DNA of 64,000 nt from Bugula neritina (Eukaryota; Bryozoa; Gymnolaemata; Cheilostomatida; Bugulidae), in assembly GCA_964035545.1 (NCBI GenBank), contig OZ037766.1, forward strand, positions 1,967,501 through 2,031,500, in the 5' to 3' direction. The position numbers and the translations under genes were made by a program. The notes below the pieces were generated by a model. It saw only the letters and a program-made list of their open reading frames with translations, was not told the origin of the DNA and ran no database searches. Positions 38,701 to 50,700 of the stretch are shown here, piece after piece. How positions within the stretch are numbered: position 1 is the first letter of the stretch; each line of letters begins with the position of its first letter.

Positions 38701-41700
38701 GCGTCCTCTGGTGGGCGGTGTTCAGGTAGTTCGAAACTGCACCGTACCCGGACGCTCCAGAGCTACTATCCACTGCCGAGTGAACAGCAACCGGATAGCC
38801 AGGCTCGGGGTCGTTGAAAGCGCGCACGAAAAGATCCAACTCGCCAGTAGTTTAAACCGACTAACTGAGCGAGGGGAGGTCTTAGTGCAGTGCGTCAACC
38901 CCTTTACCGAGCCCATTGAGCTCCCAGCTGGGTCGATGCTGGGCCGGTTCCATTCCGTCCAGGAAGAGGACGTGGGCCCGTCGCTGGGTGATGCGACGGA
39001 GGCACCCCCTCGACACCCTATTCAGGGACGAGGGGCCGTCCCAACACATCTCCGGGAGTTATACGAAACAGCCAGTGGCGGCTGCGCGAGTAACAGAGAA
39101 CGCCAAGCTATGGCCAAGTTACTACGCGACTACGGTGATGTGTTCAGCAGCGGAGAGCATGACGTGGGACTGACTGGAATTGTCAGACACGAAATACCGC
39201 TGACTGCAGGGACAGTCCCTGTCCGGCAGCCCACGCGCAGGCTGGGGCCGGAGAAAGAGAAGGAGGTTAGCCGACAAGTACGGGATCTTCTGGACCGGGG
39301 ACTGATAGAGCCCGCCCATAGTGCGTGGAGCTCGCCAGTCGTACTGGTCCGGAAGAAAGACGGCAGTTGGCGGTTCTGTGTGGACTACCGCAAACTCAAT
39401 AGCGTAACCATACAGGACGCCTACCCTCTACCTCGTATTGACGAGTCATTGGACGCCCTAGCCGGCAGCAAGTACTTCAGTACGTTAGACTTGCTAAGCG
39501 GCTATTGGCAGGTTCCTCTGAGTCCCGACGCCCAAGAGAAAGCGGCGTTTATCACACGGGACGGTTTGTGGAAGTGGAAGGTGCTGCCCTTCGGGTTAAC
39601 CTCCGCCCCAGCCACCTTCCAGAGGCTGATGGAACAAGTCCTTAGCGGACTCCATTGGAAGACACTGCTGGTCTACCTCGATGATGTCATCGTAATCTCT
39701 CCAGACTTCGAGACACATGTCAGTCGTCTGCAGGAGGTTTTCGAGAGACTCCGAGGTGCCGGTCTTAAGCTCAAACCTTCCAAGTGCGCTCTGTTGCAGC
39801 CGGAGGTCAAGTACCTGGGGCACGTTGTCGGTCGAAACGGCGTGGCAACGGATCCCGAAAAGGTACGGGCAGTAGAAGACTGGGTCACCCCCCAAGACTT
39901 GACCAGACTCCGGGCTTTCTTGGGGCTGGTAGGGTATTACAGGCAATACATACCAGACTTTGCGGGCATAGCCCAGCCGTTAAACCGGCTTACCGCAAAG
40001 GGAGTGACGTGGCAGTGGACTCCAGTCGAACAAGAAGCGTTCGACCGCCTCAAGGGCTGCCTCCTAACGGCGCCCATCTTGGCCTACCCAGACCCCACTC
40101 TGGAGTACATCCTAGACACAGACGCCAGTGACCAGAATGTTGGCGCTGTGCTGTCACAAGTGCAGGAAGGCCGAGAAGTAGTAGTAGCCTACTACAGCAA
40201 GTCTCTCTCTCCCGCTGAACGAAATTACTGCACTACCCGCAAGGAGCTGCTGGCAGTAATCAAGTCAGTGAAGCACTTCAGACCATACCTATATGGCAGG
40301 AAGTTCCGGCTGCGTACGGATCATGCCTCGCTGATCTGGTTGTGCAGGAGAGCAGAGCCCTCTAGTCAGGTCGCCCGGTGGCTCGAAATCCTAGCTGAAT
40401 TCTCGTACCGGATCGAACACCGGCCGGGCAAGAGACACAGCAATGCGGATGGGTTGAGTCGCCGACCTGACGGAGGTTGCAAACAGTGTCTCAACATCGA
40501 GAGGAGGGATGGAGGTCCCCCACGATGCGAGTTGGAGACGCTGGCTCATCACGGAGCACCGTTTGACTGGGATCAAGGTCAACTCAGGCAAAGAGTTGAT
40601 GAGTCCCCGGAGGATGTACAAAACCTCCGCGCCAACCCTGTACTGGCCGGCAATGTTCGAGAGCTGAAGAAGCTCCAAGAAGAGCTGCCTGGAGTCGTGG
40701 CAGACATATACCGGGCCAAAAGGGAAGGGCGACGACCCAGCGAGGAACGCATATGACAGGGATGCGCCGAGTTCCGGCTATACTGTCAGCGTTGGGTCTC
40801 GCTGCGGATCGGGCAGGATGGGTTGCTAACCATCTCTCTAGCTGCCAGCGGTAGACACCCGGAAAGGAAGAGGGTAGTCTGCCCCACGGCCATCCGCCGT
40901 GAGTTGATTTGGGATACTCACAAACAGGCCCACGCAGGGGTCAAGAGAGTGATATCCAAATTACGACTCCGGTGGTATTGGCCGCAGATGGAGCGTGACG
41001 TCCGGCTCAGAGTCAAACAGTGTGAGATCTGCCAGGCCAGTAAGCATAGCCGCCCCCCTGGTGAAGCAGGACGGCGGAGGCTATATGCTGGTAGGCCCTG
41101 GCAAGTAGTCGCTGTAGACCTGGTCGGACCCATGCCCCTGACCCCCAGAGGCAATAATTGGATCCTAGTACTAACCGACCACTTTACTAGGTGGGCGGAT
41201 GCTCTGGCTATCCCAGATGCATCAGCCCCAACAGTGGCCAGGGCGCTAGACCAACATGTATTCTGTTATTTTGGGCTTCCCGAACAGATACACTCTGATC
41301 AAGGCGCTCAATTCCAGTCTCAACTGATGAGCGACCTTTGCCACCTCTGGGGAGTAAATCAGAGCAGGACCACCCCCTACCACCCTCAAGGTAACGGGGT
41401 GGTGGAGCGCAACAACCGGATGCTAGGTGATGCACTCCGGAGTCTCCTCCTTGGACGAGGTCAAGAGGAATGGGATACGGTGTTGCCGCAAGTCATGCGT
41501 GCATACCGTAGCACCCCACACACCAGTACTGGTGAGACCCCAAACCTCTTGATGCTCGGGAGAGAGACTCGTGTCCCTGACCATCTCACCTATCACGTTC
41601 CAGAGCAAGACAACTCGGTTCACGAGTATGCCAGTGAACTAGTGGAACGGATGAAGGCCGCACACGATATACTGCGTCAACAGCAGTGGAAGGTGCGGCA

Positions 41701-44700
41701 CGAAGATTCCGATGAACCACCTCTCTATCAAACGGGAGATAAGGTGTGGATGGTCAATTACCGTAGGCGTCGCGGACAGGCTGATAAACTGAAGCCTAAG
41801 TTCGTAGGCCCCTACGTGGTCGTTGAGGCTATGCCCAATCATACGTACAAGATTGAGCGCTCAGGACAGGTGTCTATCCAGAATGAGTCTCGCTTGAAAC
41901 CGTATTGGGCTAGCCCTGACGGAGTGGGAGAAGCCCCCCCGTTGTTAGAGCCCAGGAGGCAGACAACGACGCGCGGGCGACGGCGGCATGGACCTGAATA
42001 CGAAGTGGTCATACCGCGGGAGGAAAACTTGGTGAGAGAGGAGCGGCAGCTTTTGTCAACAGAAGCGTGTCCGCCACCGCCAAGTCTAATTCCATCACTT
42101 CCAGAAACCGAGCCGGTTCCGGAAGTGCAAACCCCCACGGAGGGAGGGGCTCCATCCGGAGAACAAGAAGAGGTGACCGCTAACGGTGAAGTAGAGACGC
42201 CATTAGAGGCCCCTACTAACGAACCGGCAAGCATGTCACCCCCCCTAGAAAGGGGACAGCGTACGAGGAAACCCCCACCGTATTTGAAAGACTTCGTATG
42301 TGACTGCATTAGAAGCGGCGCACATGAAAGTCTAGGGGAAAACCGTACGATAAAATGTTGGAGTTGTGAACCCCACGCAAATATCAACTTTTGCGAGGGC
42401 GGAATAGTGGGAGGAATTAATGCGCGTAAAGCAAATAGTTCCGACCTCGTGCCTCAGAAACGATGCTCAGCCTTTTCTTATGCTGACATCGCCAAAGGCA
42501 GACGTATCTCACAACCAGCTCCAACCTTACCAAGAACGTTGAGTATGGACATTAATACCGAGTTCCCAGGTAAGCCAGTATAAGTCTTGTATTCCTATTC
42601 ATGGAAACGGGCTCGATGCCAGTAGATTCTGAACTAATTCAGCAGATTGAATCAGAATTACTGGGAACCACGTTTCATGTGAATGACGATGAAGACACTG
42701 TAATGGCCGATGGTCTGTTAGACCTGGAGCTAGACACTGTTCTTGGTCAGTCCACACATGATTCATCAGTTCCTCGAGTGCATTCCAAAAGCTGTGACTC
42801 TCAGGCTAGCAACGGTCGACAGTCACTAGAATTAGGTTGTAAAGATCCACCGCGATCTAACACTAATTCTACTTTTGTAGACACACTCGCGCCCGTCTCT
42901 CCGGGCATGCCTTCTCTAGAGATGGCGTGGGACTCAGAGCCGGCCCCAACAACTTCTACAACCAGGCAACTGCCACCCCAGTTGGAAGCAACCTCCAACT
43001 GGATTACCCCTGCCACAGAGAGAGAGATCAGGACCCATCAAGGAGGTGAGAGTAATCGTGAATGCAACCTCTGCCAGCAGCGATTCACGACCCACCGCAG
43101 ACTAAAAGTACACTTGCCGCAACACTACATCACCACTTTCTGCCCTTGCGGAGAATATAGCTACAATCGTGATTACCTGTTGCGGCACCAACGTACTATG
43201 CAGTGTTATCAAGGGCATGTCTATGAAGTAGACGAATCATCCTATCCTGCCTTTCTCAACGCCATCAAACCACTCATCACTGACTCAGCTCGGCTATCTC
43301 GCCTGGAGCAAGGCTTCCCTTCCCCGCGACCCATCATCTCTGGAGCCGCAGATAAACCTACCCAGTCTACTAACTCTCCACCCCACAGTCCTCTACGCAT
43401 GCCGCATACCTTTCCTCGTGTCGTACTACAGAGGGTAGACACAAATGCGTATACACTCCCTCCTCCCCTTCCATCCTCAGAGCGGAAAAGACACAGACAG
43501 CCGACTTCCTCTCGCTCGTCCCCCTGGGCCCGCAACCTACGTGAAGTAGAAGCTAGGGCGCACGACTTGGAGCAAGAAGTGTACAGGCTGGCCCCACGGG
43601 TACAGGCTGCATCCAGTGAACTCAAATACGTACAGGAGTCTATTAAACGCATGAAGCGTGCGGCCCGCAGTTAACTCGAGTCTACCTACAACTCCATACT
43701 ACTCATTCCCCTACCTCTCTGTGGCATTCCCTACCGTAATGGTGGCACGTACTCTACATGTAGATAGGACCTTCTCTTGCTTATTACTTAGTGTGCACGT
43801 TATATATACCTGTATATTTTTATCAGTTGTTGTTTTTTTTTTTGTATATACTTTTATACTGTTCTCTTACCCCCCACAACGAAGTATACGTTTTTTTATG
43901 TAAATTTTATTTTATCAGAAAGTGGGCTTTCTGCTGGAGGGGGCAGTGTGGTGGCTCGTGGAGCTACCAGCAACACAATACGCAAGGTTGCGTATTGACC
44001 CGGAACAATGTATTAGCCAATTAGCTAGGCTGTTTTATAAGTAATAGTAGCCGCTTCGCGCTACTAGCTCAGTTGAGGATAGTGCTGTAAATTAAATAGA
44101 CGTGCGTATCATTACTGTTGTACATTGGATTTTATTATGTATTCTTGTATTAAATATAACGATATCTACTCAACTTAACTGGTGAAGTTTCTCTAGTGAT
44201 AACAGACTCTCTTGGTGACACATCAACCCTAAATCTGAAAACTATAACACTATTAGGTTGTAAATGTTACAATACCTAATTACAAGTAATTTACTGGTCT
44301 ATTAGGTTGTAAATGTTACAATACCTAATTACAAGTAATTTACTAGTCTATTAGGTTGTATATGTTGCTATACGTACAGGAAGTTTGAGTCACAAGCGAA
44401 TGGAATCTTGAAGCAATGCTGGGCCAAGGACCGTCAGTACACGTCTGAACTATTGGTGAGAGAAGCAAGCAACTGGGGGGACTGCACCGTCCTCTCATTG
44501 GCTTACAACGCTGAGATGGAAGAATTCCTGGCACAGCCGGCTTGCTATAATAAGCTAAACAAAATATGGAGAGGAGATATCTCACTACAAACACCGGTGT
44601 GGCGGGTGAGTCATGAGTAGCTACTGTAGAGATCAGTGTGGAAGATAAGTCATGAGTACTGTAGAGATCAGTGTGAGGGTGAGTCATGAATATTGTAGAG

Positions 44701-47700
44701 ATCAGTGTGGAGGGTGAGTCATGAGTACTGTAGAGATCAGTGTGAAGGATGAGTCATGAGTACTGTAGAGATCAGTGTGGAGGGTGAGTCATGATTACTG
44801 TAGAGATAAGTGTGGAGGGTGAGTCATGAGTACTGTAGAGATCAGTGTGAAGGGTGAGTCATAAGTACTGTAGAGATCAGTGTGAGGGTGAGTCATGAGT
44901 ATTGTAGGCTTTGTTATGCTAGAAAAGTTTTAGTACGCTACATAATACATTTCGGACTGACAACTTCTTGACGCGAAAACAAGTTTTGAGTTATTTACCT
45001 GCAAATTTCTTTTGTTTTTTTCAACTGCAGATATTCTTGTTTTTACCTGCAGATATTTCTGTTTGCCATACTACCAATCATGGTGCCTCTACTGAAGTTT
45101 GTTCGTAAGAAGGATACGGACCCCCGTATGGACGAGAGAGAGGGTGACCCCGTTTACCTTGCTGACCTCACCAGAAATGACGACGAGGACAAGTCTCCCG
45201 TGATGCTGAAACCTTTGATTAACGTGAAACTGAGAGCCCGGAACGAGAAAGAGATTTCTTACTTTAAGGCCATTTACAGGGCGTTCAGGTCTCCCATTGT
45301 CAAGTGTATTCACTACTCAGTAAGTAGTGCCTTAGCAGTGTATTCACTACTCAGTAAGTAGTGCCTTAGTAGTGTATGCATTATTCAGTAAGCAGTGCTT
45401 TAGTAGTGTATTCACTACTCAGTAAGTAGTGCCTTAGCAGTGTATTCACTACTCAGTAAGTAGTGCCTTAGTAGTGTATTCACCACTCAGTAAGTAGTGC
45501 CTTAGTAGTGTATGCACTGCTCAGTAAGTAGTGCCTTAGTAGTGTATTCACTACTCAGTAAGTAGTGCCTTAGTAGTGTATGCACTGCTCAGTAAGTAGT
45601 GCCTTAGTAGTGTATTAACTACTCAGTAAGTAGTGCCTTAGTAGTGTATTCACTACTCAGTAAGTAGTGCCTTAGTAGTGTATTCACTACTCAGTAAGTA
45701 GTGCCTTAGTAGTGTATTAACTACTCAGTAAGTAGTGCCTTAGTAGTGTATTCACTACTCAGTAAGTAGTGCCTTAGTAAGTTTTTAATGTGATATTATT
45801 TGCACAAAAATAAAATAAGTAATATTCTCACTGAGTACATATTTGGTGCACTTATCAGAAAACTAAACTTTACAATCTCAATGTTGTATGTTTTGTAAAG
45901 TAAGAAGAAATCTATCTGAGAGAGAAAATGTTTAGTACTTAAATTTAAGTATTACATACGTGCTTTTCTTTGGAAAGTTTTACACATCATAATATTACTT
46001 TGATGTACAGATTTACAGCTACATCTATAATCAGTGCATTATTCCTGCAGTTCTCTTAATTTAAAAAATATATTCTTAAGGTGATACAGTAGGCTACGAG
46101 GGAATTTGAGAAAGCCTGTTTTCTAGTTGAGCAGTATTGCAAAAGAAGTTATGTTCTTATAACATTTTCAAACCTTGCTCTAAACCAATCAAAGAACTTG
46201 GGCTGAAGATATTTTGTGTCACTGAATCTAAATAGTCTGTCTGTTAGCACTGAAGACTTCAAAACTTACGAATTGTAGCTGGCATAAACAGAAAGATAAA
46301 TTTCATAGTATAGGAATCTTGACTGTTGTACAGCTTGGGATTATGTAAGGTTATAATATATTGATGCTTTTAAAACTTTGTTGATGACGCTTTGCTTGCC
46401 TACATCATAGAATACTTCTTTACGGTTTTGAAAACAATGTTTTAGTTAATTTCAGAAGGTCTTGGATTTTCCAAGGATGCAGAAGACCTTTTTCCTTGAT
46501 CTTTTCACCATTTTCACCATTTTCATATTTTTTATCGTTATTGTAGATGTTATTCATCTTCTTCCTGATAATCTACTCGCTGTTCCTAATGACTGAGTTG
46601 CGACCCTTCACCGGGCTGGTTGCTGACATGAACACAACGTGCAAGATCTGTTGTATCGGTACTACATCTGCACATGTCGGCTGCTTCGAGACTATCACTT
46701 ACATAACGGCTTTCTCCATGCTTCTGGAAGAAATCCGCCAGGTTTCTATCTTAATCAAACAAGTTTACAATTGTTAATTTTTTTGAATAATATTTTACTA
46801 TATTTTGTTATAATGCTTATTAAATTATTAGAATGAGTTTATATATTACTATTCATTGCTGTAGCTATAACTCCTAGATTTATTGAAGTCATTATCTTGT
46901 AGGTGTTATTCAGAGATGATCGACCAATCAAGTACATCCGTCAGAAGGTAGAGGATTGGATACGAGATTTCTGGAACCAGATAGACATTCTCTCCTATGC
47001 ATTGTTTATTACAGCTATAGTCCTGAGGTTCACCTTCTCTACCCGCAAGTTTGAGTGGGCCAGGGGACTTTTCTGTTTCTCTTTTATGATCTACTTTATC
47101 AGATTCAGTCAAATTTTGTTCGTCGTCGAGCAACTTGGACCGAAGATTATCATGATTAAGAAAATGGTGAGTGATATTTTTTTGAAGTTATAATGAAATA
47201 CTTACTATGAATTGATTTACTTTGGGAATCTAAGCTAAAGTTGATTAAACTATTTTATGTAAAAAAGTATTTAAAAAAATTAAATTCATAAAAAGCTATT
47301 TCAGAAATTTGTCCCCAATCAAGTCATTTGCATTATGTAAACTTAAAGTTTCACAAGAAAAATAATTAAAATTTAATATTTATCACAAAAAGTGGTAATT
47401 ATTGAAAGTTTAAATTACCTTGTTGATAAATTATTTTGAAAGCAATAAATACTTAGTGCAGCGTAAGCTTTACTATGGCATTGCAAGGTGAATATACGAG
47501 TAATTCAAAGTTCATTTCATGTGGTTGTGCAGTCCAAAGTTACTCAATAAAATATACCAGCTAGTTTCAAGTATATAAATATTATGTTAGTCTGGAAGAA
47601 GATTGCAGCTATAATGCAGAGTAAGGGTGATGCACCTCTCGTCCCTATATCTTGCAGATGGTTGATTTGATATTCTTCCTGGTTATCTTGTTGATGACAA

Positions 47701-50700
47701 TCCTTGCATTTGGAGTTATCTGCCAAGCCATTCTCAATCCTGAGGCTTCCCTTACTTGGAATATTATCAAAGATGTTATCTACTGGCCGTACTTCCAAAT
47801 GTATGGAGAGTTGTTCTTGGAAGATGGCTTCCAGGAAGGTTAGCAAAATAAGTAAAGTTTAGCCATGCAGCTAAACTCTAACAGCAGTTGCTGAGTTTGT
47901 GGAGAACAGTGTTTGCCACATTTGTTCAAACTCATGTGAATCAACTAAAAATAGATGCTGCAATTGATTTTTTAAAATAAATTTCTATTAGAAAATCAAA
48001 TACTCAATAAACTAGATATAGTTTGATATGCTAGTTCAGCTTAAATAATTTCTCGCTGAGATATTTATGTAGATGTTGAAATAGAGAATTTATTTTTAAA
48101 GGATTGCTCAATCTTAGTTTATTACAATCACATTATAATTATGAACTATAATTTAATGTGTATGCAAACAATTGTGACTTTGCAAAGGGATATGTGCCTA
48201 GAAAACAGCTTTTCAAAATTCCAATTTTGAGGGCGATAAAATTTTCAGCCATGAAAAAGAATAGCCTAATACGTGACGTGTGAACGCCAGTAACTATGCT
48301 GCACGTGCTAACTATAACGCTAGTATTCAAGGTTGCTGAGCACAATATCAACCAATAACGCTCAAGCAGTTACAGTGCGCTATATAGGTCAACTTTGGTG
48401 CGCCCGTAATATTGCACAATCTGACCTAGTTTAGATCGATCGCAGGCATTCATCCTAAAGAATGCATGTTTTTGCAATGCTTTTTTCTAATGGTTACAAG
48501 CAAAATATAGCCTAATGTTATTACATACATGTTATTTAAAATGTCAAAAAACTATAGATTAAGAGAATTCACATTTGCACTTCTATAAATATACAAATTA
48601 CGAGCTGAAAGATCACATCTCACAGTCATATTTCTATAGTTATTCATTTGTATAGTCACGTGACCAGCAGGAATGCTGGCGCTGTTACGTCACAGTTCCC
48701 AGCTCATTTCAAAATCGGCGTTTTGGCTGTTACCAATCTACACCCTCAACTTCAACTAACTTTTTCTACCTTTGGTCAAATGCTTTTTGTCAATGCATGC
48801 TTAGAAAAACACAATATTATGTGTGTTTGACCTAAATGGCCATTTATTAGACAAGATAGAGCAATCCTTTAAGACATTTTAAGTAGTTTTGTATTACTTA
48901 AAGAAGTGATTCAAACGGTTCAGTTTGCACTTAGATGAACCTTTGTTTTGTAGGGTATAGATGGGTACTACTTGGTATATACATGATACTAACAAACATT
49001 CTACTCCTCAACCTGCTTATTGCTATGTTCAGGTTTGTAGCTATTATATCAAATTTTCTCACTCTTGTCACCTGTCACTTATGTGTCCTGTCTCTCATGT
49101 CACCTGTTGCTCATCTCATCTCTCACTCATGTCACCTATCTCACTCATGTCACCTCTCACTCATGTCACTCCTTTCACTCATGTCACCTATTACTAATGT
49201 CACCTGTTACTCATGTCACCTGTCTCACCCATGTCACCTATCTCACCCATGTCACCTCTCTCACTCTTGTCTCCTGTTACTCATGTCATCTTTCACTCAT
49301 GTCAACTCTGGCTCATAGTCTTTGGTGTTTAAAATGCTATGCATTAGTAGGTCTCAATCTTTCCGATAATTTATAGAATGTAGCAGCAAATATTGGTTTG
49401 GAGTTTGGAAAAACATATTATATTATTATATCAATGCTTTTGTATCTGTTAGTTAAGTTCTATTTTCATTTGTTCCCCTTTTGTGATTTTTTCTGACCGT
49501 TTCGTGTTTACAGTTACACGTTTGAGCAAGTTCAGGAGAAGTCTGAGATACTGTGGAAGTTTAACTACTACGCAGTTGTATACGAGCACTTTGACAGACC
49601 CTATGTCCCTCTAATCGGTACTCTTGTTCAGATGTTGAGACACTGTAACTGTGGGAAATGTTCAACTATACTGGGCGGCCATCGGAATACAGACTTCAGT
49701 GAGTGGCAACACCTTTTTTCTTGCCTTTGGCTTACAGGGAAATAAGTTTTGATATTCATAACTCTTAATCAGAAAACATAGAAATTGCTCTAATTTTCTG
49801 GTAGTCTACATAGTGTACAGGTTTTACTGAGTGACTAGGAAATGGTGCTAAATTAGTCATTACTATCTGAGCTTCTTTAGAAAATTATGTGAAGTAGTGT
49901 TTCATTTGCTCCAGTGAGTAGTGATGTCATAACTTGTGTTTCCTGAAAATTTTCTGCCAGGCACATGAAAGGACATTAATGCAGTGTTGGCTTGTTTCTC
50001 TTTTACAACCAGTTTTTGCCATATCAAAAATTTATTCTATTTTTCCCCGAGATGTTTTATGCTAAAAAGTAATAATATTAACCTAAAATTAAATTAAATA
50101 TCTTTAGTTAAAATTTTTCTCCAGTCATATTTATTTGTAGACACTAAATTTTGTTATTTAAAATGCATTGCACCTTGTAACTAAACAGTTGAAAAGAAAG
50201 TTCCATACTATGGCATGTTTTAATAGCCGTGAGATAGTGAGCCAGTTTATAAAAAGTTAAAGTTGGACTCACTGATATAAATAAATTTTCTGATGACAAG
50301 AGAAATATATTCACATATTTGTTTTAAGGAAAAAAACTGGAGCCTGAGATGAACAAGAAAATAACAAAGTTTGTGAAGGTGTGTATGGAGAAGTACGTAG
50401 TGCAGCAGACGAGATTGTCCAGTGAAGATATTACTCACAAAGTTACCAATACTGCTCGCAGGTAAGGCAACAATGCCATATACTCTGTTCTATATTTTAG
50501 ATATACTTTGTATGATATATAATATATATTATATATTGCATATTATATTTATTATATACAGGTATGCTATTACATTATATATTTTAAATATATAATATAT
50601 AATATTATATATGTTGCATATGCTGACAGGTTAGAACTAGTTATTGAACAACTCGATGACTTGAGAGATGATGTGATCAAACAGCAGCAGTCTGAGTCAT

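Larger units (their letters stand above)
36802..44249 (+). mobile_element. Ty3/Gypsy LTR retrotransposon, element 1 (near-intact, 7448 bp)
   Basis: LTRs 36802-37104 and 43947-44249 (303 bp each, TG...CA, one mismatch), flanked by the 4-bp target duplication CTAT (36798-36801 and 44250-44253). Order: LTR, primer site, gag, -1 frameshift signal, protease, RT, RNase H, integrase, ORF3, polypurine tract, LTR. The order RT-RNase H-integrase is that of Ty3/Gypsy. It sits in sense orientation in TRPM-A intron 17. Breaks: a 13-G run at the start of pol, an in-frame TGA between RNase H and integrase, and a gag zinc knuckle lacking its metal ligands. GC content is far above that of the host introns. 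Confidence 0.97.

Noticed and set aside
43658-44024. Short hydrophobic frames after ORF3 of element 1 (and 62118-62333 in element 2) as an envelope gene
   Set aside because: Short, T-rich, not similar between the two elements, and partly running into the polypurine tract and LTR.
48648-48830. 60-codon frame as the missing TRPM-A turret exon
   Set aside because: No flanking splice sites in the required phase 1/phase 1 and no similarity to TRPM pore turrets.
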